This document shows positions 55,291-64,000 of a DNA stretch of 64,000 nt, one piece after another. Source of the stretch: Hemerocallis citrina (lineage: Eukaryota; Streptophyta; Magnoliopsida; Asparagales; Asphodelaceae); contig CM030366.1 in NCBI GenBank assembly GCA_017893485.1, positions 184,681,947 to 184,745,946 on the forward strand, read 5' to 3'. Every line of letters begins with the position of its first letter. The stretch's first letter is position 1. The notes under the pieces were generated by a model that was given only the letters and a program-made list of their open reading frames with translations, had not been told where the DNA came from and ran no database searches. The translations under genes were made by a program, and so were the position numbers.

Positions 55291-56240
55291 TCTCCAAGAA
55301 GATTATTGAGGCTCCTATCCCTGTTAACTTCAAGATCCCAACCTTCGAGTCATACAATGGGGAAACCAATCTGGTAGACCACATTGAGAGTTTTAAAACC
55401 CTTATGATGATCCACCAAGCATCCGACTCCCTCCTCTGCAAGACTTTCCCAGCAATCCTCAAGGGATCCGCACAGAAGTGCTTCTCTCAACTCTCTCCAG
55501 GGTCCATATTCTCATTCGAACAAACTTGAGGAGCTATTCCTCGTGCACTTCATCACCACCCGCAAGACAGAAAAGACAAGTGCCTCCATACTTGACTTGA
55601 AACAAGAGACGGGGAGTCCCTTAAGAGTTATGTTCGGCACTTTGCAGCCGAGTCTCGGTCCATCCCCTCACTCAACTCAGCCATAACCATGGCTGCCTTC
55701 AGGCACAATGTAAATCATGATTACCTCAAAGCCTCCCTTGTCAAAAGAACTCCCCGACACTTCTCTGACCTCCTCCAAAGAGTAGAGAAGTACATCCGAG
55801 TGGAGGATGCTATTCGACTTCAAGAACAAAAGGTGACCTCATCCGGGAACAAACAGAAGTGCACCAACAAAGACGAGAACCCAGTAAGTCCCAGAAGGAT
55901 GCCACAAGCCAGTGTCATCCACCCCCAATGCCTCGATTTGAGAAGTATACTCCGCTTAATGTCAACATCTCTAGAATCCTCATGGAAGTGGATATGGAAT
56001 GACTCCTTCGACCTCCACCCAAGATGAAAGCTCTAAGTGGAAGAAGAGATAGGAACAAGTGGTGCGAGTTTCACAAAGATCACGGGCATCTCACTGATGA
56101 CTATCGAGCCCTCAAAGACGAGCTAAAAGCTCTGCTCCGGCTGGGGTACCTCACCAAGTTCATCCAAAGGAACGACACCGAACCTTCTCCAAGAGGAGTC
56201 AGTAAGCGACCAGAAAAACCAGCCGAGTCCTAAGGCTCGG
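55290..56240 (+). pseudogene. Element F gag (broken)
   Basis: Pieces in three frames reconstruct the Tat gag outline. They are IPVNFKIPTFESYNGETN, then MMIHQASDSLLCKTFPAILKG and FSQLSPGSIFSFEQ (to about 55528); FITTRKTEKTSASILDLKQE; AFRHNVNHDYLKASLVKRTP and DLLQRVEKYIRVEDAIRLQE (55689-55840); and a C-terminal NKWCEFHKDHGHLTDDYRAL and ELKALLRLGYLTKFIQ (56024-56170). The last is the diagnostic C-x-FH-x-H-G-H knuckle-like block of the Tat clade. Stops and shifts are frequent. Confidence 0.82.
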
Positions 56241-56409
56241 GGCGCATGAAGATATTCCACTCAATCCATGGGGGACCTATAGGGGGATCATCTAACCCCA
56301 CCTCCAGGAAAGTGTTTCTCCGAAAAGTGAACTCGATGCATGATATCCCCCTCCCAAGAACTCGGGGGTCCCGATCACATATTCAGACCAAGACCTTGAA
56401 AGTGTTCAA

Positions 56410-57068
56410 ACACCTCACTGCGACGCACAAGTAATCAGCATATGTATGGTCAATCATGAGGTGCGCCGCAACCTGGTAGATAACGGCAGCTCGGTAAACC
56501 TCATCTTTCTGAATGTATTTGAGGGCCTCAAGCTCAAGCAATACCGTCTCAAGCCCTCTCCATGGATTCTCCGGAGCCCCAGTTCTAATCGAGGGAATAA
56601 TTACCCTTGATGTAACTGTGGGGAAAACTCCAACTACCCGCACGGAAGCACTCGATTTCATGGTTGTCGACATTTAGTCCGCTTACAATGCCGTCTTTGG
56701 TCGCCCGGGGTTAGCAACCCTTCACGCGGTTGCCTCAGTCTACCATATGAAGATGAAGTATGGAAAGCCAAGAAGCTGCTTGGGCATGTTACACCGCCAC
56801 AATGGGGGGCTCGGTCCTCCCCCTCGACGCTATGGAGCTCCCCCAAGAGCGAGAACAAGCAAGCTCTGAACCCTTAGAAGAACTAGCAGAAATTCCCTTC
56901 TCCCAAAAGGATCGAGCCAAGTGTCTTCGGGTGAACAAGGCACTCTCACATCAAGTTAAGGAGCAACTCATCACTTGCATTAGGGAGAACCAAAATCTCT
57001 TCGTTCGAAAACACCGAACACCCGATGAAGTACAACGAGGACGCTTAACACCCTCTCCAAGTACTTAG
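56410..57068 (+). pseudogene. Element F protease and truncated pol start
   Basis: Minor frames give MVNHEVRRNLVDNGSSVNLIF, the Tat protease active site with Asn replacing the usual Gly before GSS, then AYNAVFGRPGLATLHAV and YHMKMKYGKP, the second half of the domain. A short pre-RT linker (LITCIRENQNLFV) follows and pol then ends. No RT, RNase H or integrase blocks are found up to 61010. Pol was probably deleted or replaced in an ancestor. Confidence 0.75.
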
Positions 57069-57279
57069 TTTCAAACATGTAATAAAGGCCGACAATTATA
57101 ACGGTCACAACATGTAATAAAGGCTAGTATCAAAGCAGCCACTTAGTTTTATTCTTCAATAAATTTTTAGTATTTTCCTTCAGAAAATTCATGTACAAGT
57201 CCATCGAATGCAAACAATGAGTTAGACACACGGTCCACCCCCGAGCCACACCATCCCTTCACTAAGCATTCCAACGGAC

Positions 57280-58135
57280 AAGTGAGGAGTCCACTCATGG
57301 TTCATAGAGCCGCTCTAATCACATGCTCTCGAGCAAGTGTGCAGGTTTGGCTCGCCATTCGAGCACTCCAAAAACTCGTTGTCACCATGTTCAGAGTCCA
57401 TTCACGGTTCATATGGCCACTTTAGCTACTTGCTCCAGAGCAAGTATGCGGGGTTCGGCTCGCCGTTCGAGTGCTCCTGAAACAGCCCCGGACAATACAG
57501 AGTTCATACATGGTTCATAGAGCCACTCTAGCCACATGCCCCTGAGCAAGTACACGGGGTTCGGCTCGCCATTCGAGTGTTCCAAAAATTTGTCGTCACC
57601 TTGTTCGAAGTTCATTCACGGTTTATAGGGTCACTTTAGCTACTTGCTCTCGAGCAAGTATGCGAGATCGGCTCACCGTTCGAGTGCTCCTGAAACAACC
57701 CCGAAGAAGTGCGGAGTCCATGCATGGTTCATAGAGCCGCTTTAGCCACATGCTCCGGAGTAAGTGTGCGGGGTTCGGCTTGCCATTCAAGTGCTCTCAA
57801 AACTAGTCATCACCTTATTCGAAGTCCACTCACGGTTCATAGGGTCGCTTTAGCTACTTGCCCCCGAGCAAGTGTGCGGGGTACAGCTCGTCGTTCGAGT
57901 GCTCCCAAAATAACCTCGGACAAGTGTGGAGTTCATTCATGGTTCATAGGGTCTCTCTAGCCACTTGCCTCCCAGCAAGTATGCAGAGCATGACTCGCCA
58001 TTCAAGTGCTCCGAAAACTCGTCGTCCCGGTGTTCGAAGTTCACTCATGGCTCACAGAGCTGCTCTAGCCTCTTGCCTTCGAGCAAGTGTGGAGCTCGGC
58101 TCGCCACTCGAGTGCTCCCAAAACAACCCCAAACA
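57280..58135. repeat. 107-bp tandem repeats of element F
   Basis: Eight copies of a unit marked by GAGCAAGTGTGCGGGGTTCGG, followed by a CTCGCC-TTCGAGTGCTCC block and CATGGTTCATAGAGCC. The GAGCAAGT cores are near 57330, 57440, 57543, 57650, 57757, 57865, 57970 and 58080. Open frames across them repeat the same peptide and are not genes. Confidence 0.85.
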
Positions 58136-58400
58136 GCTCTCTCCTAGAGCCCGATGATACTCTTCATCTCGCTCACCTCCCGAGTAGCTTTCTTCCAAAC
58201 AAGTTCGAAGCTCAACTCACCCATAGAGTTGCTCCCCAAACTCTCCTCCCGAACGGCTCTCTCCTAGAGCCTAGTGATGCTCTTCATCTCGCTCGCCTCT
58301 CGAGCGGCCTTCTTACAAACGAGATCAGAGCTCAGCTCACCCCAAGAGTTGCTCCTCAAACTCGTCTCCCAAATGGCTCTTTCATAGCTCCCCCATGGTG
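58135..58400. repeat. 120-bp repeat pair of element F
   Basis: Two and a part copies of a unit starting GGCTCTCTCCTAGAGCC (58135 and 58254), with CTTCATCTCGCTC and GAGTTGCTCC blocks. Confidence 0.75.
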
Positions 58401-59310
58401 AAGCTCGTCTCCTCAGCCCACGGGAGCGAAGCTCCTCTTCGTAGATTCCAGACACCGAAGCTCTTCTCAACCTTACAAAGACAAAGATATTGCAAGCTAG
58501 TTTTGACCCTAAAGACGGATTATTCTTCAGCATACTCCTGAAGAGAAATTGTAGATCTTCGAGTCACCTTCGAAACGAGGGGTCACATGCTCCAATTGAA
58601 CCGCTGTAGCACTGGTAAAGTTGTTTACAACACAGCTGCGCCGAGCCAACAAAAAGTTGACCGAGTCAACGCTCAATAGTCAAAGCGCCACGTGTCGGCA
58701 CGCCGAAGCATTGAGGCAGATCGGAGTCGCGCACCGAGCAAATGCGCCCCCGATCGAAAACGGAGTAAAACTCACCGGTCAACGGTTAACGGCCACATGT
58801 CAGCACGCCGAAGCATTGTGGTGGTTCGGGGTCGCAAGCCGAGCAAACGTGCCCCCCATCATGAAAATGCCAAAAAACCGTTGACAGGTCAACGGGATAC
58901 ATGTCGCGCAGCCGAACCACCGAACTTGCCGAACCACCTCTACTTACGCCTAGCTTGCCGAAGTTGTCGAACTTGCCAAAGCTCCTCGCCGAGCTCCGAC
59001 CAATCTCCGCTAGAGCTCGAATCATTGCCCAGCTCCAATAGTCGTCGAACTCCCCTCCTTCGCCGAGCTCCCCATCGCCAAGCTCTTCTTTATAACTCCA
59101 CGGCGAAACTCCTTCTCGTAGATCCCCGACACCCAGACTCTTCTTAACTTCATGGAGACAAAGACATTGTAGGCCTGTTTTGACCCTAAAGATGGGTGAT
59201 TCTTCTGCTGACTTTTGAAGAGAAATTGTAGATCTTCGAGTCAGCTTCGAAATGAGGGATCACACGCTCCAATCGGACTTCTGTAGAACCGGGAAAGTTC
59301 ATTATACTGC
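58400..59310. repeat. Long duplicated block and 108-bp repeats of element F
   Basis: About 200 bp at 58425-58625 (GACAAAGATATTGCAAGC, then GAGAAATTGTAGATCTTCGA) recurs diverged at 59100-59300. Between them are two 108-bp units with an ACGTGTCGGCACGCCGAAG core (58691 and 58799) and a CGAACTTGCCGAA-rich stretch (58910-59050). Confidence 0.75.
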
Positions 59311-59387
59311 AACACCATGTAGATCTCTCAAAAGCATGCCACCAAATTAAATAAAGTGTGATAGCTAACTTCTACAAAAAAGCAAGT

Positions 59388-59442
59388 TGGTCAAGTGGTT
59401 AGGTTGCTCATTCCCCTTCTCAAAGATCCTGGCTTCGATTCC
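59388..59442 (+). other. tRNA-derived SINE-like fragment
   Basis: TGGTCAAGTGG at 59388-59398 fits the pol III box A consensus fully, and GGCTTCGATTCC at 59431-59442 is close to box B (GGTTCGANTCC). The spacing suits an internal promoter, and the bases between (GTTAGGTTGCTCATTCC) resemble the tRNA-like head of plant SINEs. It cannot fold as a complete tRNA. No poly(A) end or target duplication was identified. It sits between repeat blocks of F. Confidence 0.5.
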
Positions 59443-59559
59443 GAATAATTCCATCTTCAGCAGCTTATTTTGCAGTCGAGCTACATATTATACGTGCGCC
59501 GCACGTGCTATTAAAGAACACAAAAAAAGCTATAAATGAGGAAAAACGGTTGGATTCCT

Positions 59560-60420
59560 CATGATCCGCGCCCGCACGATCAACACTTCAGATTTTGCCA
59601 CATTATCAGCTTCAAAAAACACGTGTACCGCATGTACTACGTTGAGCTTCAAAAAAGCACGTGGACTGCACGTGCTATGCCGAGCAAACTGAAAATGGTG
59701 CAAAATTCTCTTCAAAATTCGTGCCAGATTATGATCAATGGCTGAGATTCGATCAAAAGAAAAAAAACACATGTATCACCCGTACTACACCGAGCTTCGA
59801 AAAAGCACGTGTACAGCACGTGCTACACCAAGCAAACATGCCCCCGAACTGAAAAAGGTGCAAAATTCTCTTCAAAATTCGTGTTAGATTGTGATCAACG
59901 ACTGAGATTCGATCAAAAGAAAAACAGGTGTACCGCACGTGCTACACCGAGCTTCAAAAAAGTGTGTACTGCACGTGCTATGCCGAGCAAACGTGTCCCC
60001 GAACTAAAAATGGAGCAAAATTCTCTTGAAAATCTGTGTCAGATCGTGATCAATGGCCAGGATTCCATCAAAAAACACGTGTACTGCACATGCTATGCCG
60101 AGCAAACACGTGTACTGCACACACAAAAAAATCCTCCCGATCTCGATCAACGGCCAAGATTCGATCAAAAAACAAGTGTACTGCACGTGCTACGCCGAGC
60201 AAACATGTCTCCGAGCTGAAAATGGCAAAAAAATCTCCTTTCGATTCTTGCTCGATCTCGATCAATGGCCAAGATTCAATCAAAAAAAACACGTGTATTG
60301 CACATGTTACGCCGAGTAAACATGTCTCCAAGCTGAAAATGGCAAAAAGAATTTCTCCTGATCCGCTCCCGATCTCGACCAACGGCTGAGATTCAATCAA
60401 ATAAAAAAAAACCTTTGACC
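59560..60420. repeat. 100-150-bp tandem repeats of element F
   Basis: Units contain CACGTG-TACTGCACGTGCTA, then CCGAGCAAAC, then GAACTGAAAATGG, then TTCGATCAAAAAA. The CGAGCAAAC cores near 59683, 59832, 59985, 60101, 60197 and 60317 show spacing shrinking from about 150 to about 100 bp. Translated open frames on both strands (for example 60427-60068) are artefacts. Confidence 0.82.
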
Positions 60421-61009
60421 GAGTCAACGGTCAACGTTGGCCGTTGACAGGCCGAGGACACGTGTCAGCTCGCCGAACCACCACTGAAGCTCGACGAGAT
60501 GACCAGCCCCTGAGCGGGAAATGGTGAAAGAATCTTCCTCCCGATCCGTGCTCGATCTTGATCAACGGTCATGATTAAATCAAGGTAATTTCTTTTATTT
60601 AATTCTTTTATTTAATTATTAAAAATTCTGAAAAATGTTTAAAAATTCAAAAAAATAAATAAAATTCTAAAAATAATTATTAATTCTGAAAAATATTTTT
60701 AAATTCTGAAAAAATAATTATTAATTTAGAATATTCAACAATTAATTATTAAAATTCAGAAAGTGAATAAAAAATCCAAAAATGATTAAAAATTGGAAGG
60801 AAAAAAATCAGAAAAATCTGGAAAAGTAACTAAAAATCAAGAAAATTCTAAAAATAATTTTGGGTATTTTAAAAGCTCAGAATAACACCGTTACACCTCG
60901 AGCAAGATCCACAATTCCCTGAGAACTCCAATAAGTTCTGTAAACCATTAAAAACGGGTGATCTACTTTTCAAAGGCTTTGAAACTCATCTTCGGAAGTG
61001 ATGGTCTTG
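60421..61009. other. AT-rich end of element F
   Basis: After a last GACCGAGTCAACGG unit the sequence becomes A/T-rich with many AAAATTCTGAAAAA steps (60590-60860). No clear purine tract precedes the right LTR. No coding sequence. Confidence 0.6.
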
Positions 61010-61702
61010 TGATATGGGTAAAAATAGAACTATATCGGGAACGTTCAAATCGGACACGAATCTTAAAGCTCTTAGGGGTAAAACAATAATTTCACCCGTA
61101 AACAGGTCCATGAATGAAAATTGGGCATCTTTTAAGCCTAATAATCCAAAAACGGATGTCTCACTGAGTTGTCATGCAAATGAGTCCATATCATTTAAGA
61201 ATGATTTAAACTTAGGATTATCTATAAGAGACGGTCAAAAACCATATCTCTTATCTAGGGGGGAGTTTAAAACTCAAATCCCCTCAGCTACTCTTATCTC
61301 TTCTTGAAGAAGAGATAACTGATTCAATACAAAATTACCAAGAAGTAAAGATAATTCATTATCTTGAAACTAACCCCCAAGGCAACGATAAATACCCCTC
61401 TGCGTCCACTAGGACAAGGTAACGAGTAATTTCTCCACAAAAGCTTTCTCATATTCTTCTTAAGTTCTGACTTAAGCGTCGAAGGGTCTGTCGTCGGGGT
61501 TAACCGCAGTGTTTCAGACTCTTTACGGGTCAGCGGAGACGATCGTCACCACACGAATCAAATCCAACGACGCAAACGATTCAGATCGAGAAGTCAATAT
61601 CAGTTAAAAGCAGTCAATACGGACGAAAGTCAAAAAAGTCGGCTTTTTATTGTTTTTAAAAGAACTCAGATATTTACTCCCACACAGAAATTAGCAGCAA
61701 CA
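61010..61702 (+). repeat. Element F 3' LTR
   Basis: 693 bp, partner 53686-54396. By eye many substitutions separate the two, so the insertion is not recent. Confidence 0.88.
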
Positions 61703-62641
61703 GTTACTAGCCACATAAGCTAAAAGTTAATAGTTTATTTTAATAACTTAACCCAAAATAAAATTCCATATAATTAGATTAATGTACAAAAACTAAGAAC
61801 ATGTAGCAAATGTAACACCGGGGTACCAAGGGTCTAAACTGTATAATTCATAGCCAAATGGGTTCATGAAAATTCACAGTTAAATAAAATGTGTTAATGG
61901 AAATTCAGAAAAACAAGGGGTCTAAATTTGAAAAAGATAATAAAAGTATATGGAGGGGTCAAACTTCGAGACCTAAATTTTTGACTGATCAACCAACCAA
62001 CTGAAAACTGATTGATGTGTAAACAAGAGGCGGAACTGATAATGGTCAAGTGCCAATGGATTGTACTGATACAAATATATTAATATAACAGATAGTTTCA
62101 GTAAACCCAAAAAACATTTTCTTAATTTCCAACACTCTGCATAATGATGCAAATTTGAGTTGAGACATAGCGTGGATGACTCTATGGTATATAAGTGTTT
62201 TGAAATGAATTAGAAAATAATTCCCAAAATCAGATTGGTCTTTGCCTTCGTTAAGTGTTAGAAGAGAGATTTCGCTCATAAATCATCATCTTAGTTTCAA
62301 ATTGAGGTCTAACTAAATAATAATTCATGGCCGATTTTTCTTTTCTTTTCAAAGTTCGATAAATCACACTAATTTTTCAATAAACAGAAAAATATATAAT
62401 GTCATTAAAACCGACCTTGCATTATTATAACTAGTAATTTACACGTGCAATGCACGTCTCAGTAAATATATTTTTTTAAAATTAAAAATTCCAACGTAGT
62501 CTAGCCTCGAATCTGAGACATGCACAGGCGATGCACGTAAGTTGATATGTTTACAAACGACAACTCCAACTCTCCCATTATAATATTAGATTAGATTCAA
62601 TACGTATCTATCAACAAAAAGAAAGCATCTTTAGTCCATAC

Positions 62642-63108
62642 CTTTTCTTCCAAAAACCTGTCCGCTTCTTTGGGAAATGCAGCTTGTACAAGCTCCATAT
62701 TTTCATCGGTCAACAGATACCAACAGCCGTCATCCATGAGAATCTGTGGAACATCTGACTCATCTTTCTCATCAAGTTCTATTACCTCATTGTCAGGAGT
62801 GTTTGATTGGTCATCGGGTATAGTTTCGGTAACTCCTCTAGTGTTCCACCCAGCTCTCTTCCACTTGACAGAGTAATAAGGATGACTGTATCTTGTCTTC
62901 ACCCGCAAAATTGAGTGAAACTCGTACACGTCATCTAGTAGCAATTCTTTGTTTGGTTTTAAGGCCATTTCTCTCAAGAAAATAGAGGACAGCATTGGGA
63001 ACACTCTTTGTCGGATATAACAAGGCTTCCAATGTTGGTGGTGGGATAAGAAATCGACCAGACATCCAACATCAGGTTTATTCCACTTGATAGTGGGGCC
63101 AACGTCTT
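62642..63108 (-). CDS. GEN1: GEN1 penultimate exon (nuclease C-terminal region and chromodomain)
   Basis: Acceptor TCTCTGCAG (AG at 63110-63109), phase 1 start, donor AAAAG/GTATGG, phase 0 end; 155 complete codons. It encodes VGCLVDFLSHHQHW, YIRQRVFPMLSSIFLREMA, the chromodomain-like YEFHSILRVKTRYSHPYYSVKWKRAG, an acidic linker, and WYLLTDENMELVQAAFPKEADRFLEEK. All match plant GEN1 between the Rad2 core and the C-terminal tail. The XPG nuclease active-site acids lie in upstream exons outside the window. The exon is fully open, unlike every transposon gene here. I cannot exclude the sister gene SEND1, but the tail favours GEN1. Confidence 0.88.
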
Positions 63109-64000
63109 CTGCAGAGAAGAGTGAGAAATTAAGCATGCAATATCAATGAAATAAGGAAAAACAGTCTTGCAAATTAAGAACTAATATCAACAATTGCATT
63201 AGAATATGATAATGTTTCAGGAACATAATATTTGGAAAACAGATGTTGCAAATAAGATGGTTTATCTGTGAAATTTGCTGGAAAATGAAGCCTTATCCCC
63301 TAAGCACAAGAAAGAAGCTTGACATTTTTAAAATAAACTGTATTAGTTTAATTAGTCAATAAGTTATCCTACCTTTTTAATGGGAATGTTTTCTCCATAA
63401 ATTTTTGTGACGTATCTTTAATTAGTCAGTAAGTTATCCTACCTTTTTTTTATTGGAGATCTTGAATGAGAGAGATTACTATACATATTATATCATGTAG
63501 ATATTATATCATGAAAGTATCTACTTTTTTCTTTATGATAGTTCTATACTTATTTATTAAATTTATTATGTAAGATGTTTTATTACACACTAATAAATTT
63601 CTTAACCAATCACAGGTCTTGGTCTCTCGAAACCAAGGAATTGTAAATTCAATATTCCATATTTGTTACAAAAATGCATTTCCTTTGCCAACAGTCATGG
63701 TTTTAAATCTCGGATTTCGGACTCATCTCGGTAACAGGTGTTTCGTCTCGGATCGGAGATCTTGGAGATCTCGGAAAAATGAATCATATCAGATGTTCAT
63801 TTCCTATACTCAATAAATATTTTTTTGTTACTAAATAAGATATTATGTCCTACATGTCATTTATCATATAAAATACTGTGTAATGTAACTAATGACATGA
63901 ATCAATTACGGTAAATCTTCGCATAATTTAACAATAATATAGAAGAGAATGTAATATAAGTATATAACTAAATTGAATTTACATTGATTAGAAAAAATGG
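63109..64000 (-). other. GEN1 upstream intron (partial)
   Basis: AT-rich intron without a recognisable exon. A 33-bp segment (TTAATTAGTCANTAAGTTATC) occurs at about 63345 and 63418. A short CTCGGA-rich palindromic stretch at 63710-63780 looks like a dispersed repeat. The preceding exon must lie beyond 64000. Confidence 0.6.

Larger units (their letters stand above)
53686..61702 (+). mobile_element. Element F: non-autonomous Tat-type gypsy element in GEN1 intron
   Basis: LTRs at 53686-54396 and 61010-61702 begin TGATATGGGTAAAAA and end AGCAGYAACA. Flanks are GTTAT (53681-53685) and GTTAC (61703-61707), one mismatch. A primer-site-like TGGCGCAATCTGTGGGA follows the left LTR (54400-54416), as in Tat/Retand elements. 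Gag and protease remnants are on the plus strand, but RT, RNase H and integrase are absent. The 3' three kilobases are tandem repeats. It is antisense to GEN1. Confidence 0.88.
53037..62641 (-). other. GEN1 last intron, 9.6 kb, carrying element F
   Basis: Donor GTATGG (GT at 62641-62640) and acceptor TTGCAG (AG at 53038-53037) join phase 0 to phase 0. Without element F and one duplication copy the intron would be about 1.6 kb. Outside F I see nothing coding. A TGTAACACC-led stretch at 61811-61990 resembles a worn LTR edge, and ACACGTGCAATGCACG (62440-62456) is a palindrome common in plant repeats. Confidence 0.82.

Noticed and set aside
57323..58401. Several overlapping open frames with repeated Ser/His/Ala-rich peptides
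   Set aside because: They are read from the 107-bp and 120-bp tandem repeats of element F; the same peptide recurs at the repeat period.
59388..59442. Functional tRNA gene
   Set aside because: Promoter boxes are present but acceptor and anticodon stems cannot be formed from the flanks; kept only as a SINE-like fragment.
57280..60420. Regularly spaced repeats that might suggest a CRISPR-like array
   Set aside because: Units are 100-150 bp, contiguous, degenerate and without unique spacers, in a plant retroelement.
61811..61990. Start of another LTR (TGTAACACC)
   Set aside because: No matching end, partner or duplication could be found; left as a note in the GEN1 intron.

Overview
This is a transposon-dominated stretch of a flowering-plant nuclear genome. 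The only intact host gene I recognise is the 3' part of GEN1, the XPG/Rad2-family Holliday-junction resolvase, on the minus strand. Its last two exons lie at 62642-63108 and 52788-53036, and the 5' part lies beyond base 64000. Plant origin rests on the plant-type GEN1 C-terminus, a plant mobile domain (PMD, MAIN-like) gene, Ty1/copia elements, Tekay/Del and Tat-type Ty3/gypsy elements, and a PIF/Harbinger transposase. I cannot name the species. Everything below was read by eye; no alignment or database search was run.

The left 52 kb reads best as one old locus of about 5.7 kb that later insertions expanded. In order the old locus holds: a palindromic edge (about 1640-1795 and 8346-8530); a PMD gene on the plus strand (8640-8781, 13626-14110, 43921-44988, perhaps to 45372); a PIF/Harbinger transposase on the plus strand (about 45740-45826 and 49157-50364); and a convergent trihelix/NAM-associated ORF on the minus strand (51542-50752). 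Inside it lie Copia-1 (1796-8345, minus), Copia-2 (8782-13620, plus), a 29.8-kb gypsy nest (14111-43920) and a solo LTR 'E' (45827-49156). If each insertion and one target-duplication copy are removed, the PMD reading frame continues across both the Copia-2 and the nest insertions.

The nest has four levels. The outer element 'T' is a non-autonomous large retrotransposon derivative with 3.9-kb LTRs and a 3-kb internal region of AT-rich microsatellite with no pol. Its right LTR was hit twice. One hit is 'C' (22179-35774), a Tekay-type chromovirus with recognisable but broken gag and pol. The other is 'B' (37303-about 42834), a second chromovirus whose gag start codon lies in the 5' LTR and whose pol stop lies in the 3' LTR. 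'C' in turn carries solo LTR 'D' (28639-31988), placed inside the codons of its gag zinc knuckle.

The right end (52788-64000) is the GEN1 3' region. Its last intron (53037-62641, 9.6 kb) is swollen by an antisense Tat-type element 'F' (53686-61702). F keeps LTRs, a primer-binding site, and gag and protease remnants, but has lost RT, RNase H and integrase. In their place are several families of satellite-like tandem repeats and a tRNA-derived SINE-like fragment. All transposon genes carry stops or frameshifts, many explicable as C-to-T changes, while both GEN1 exons are open and flanked by canonical splice sites.
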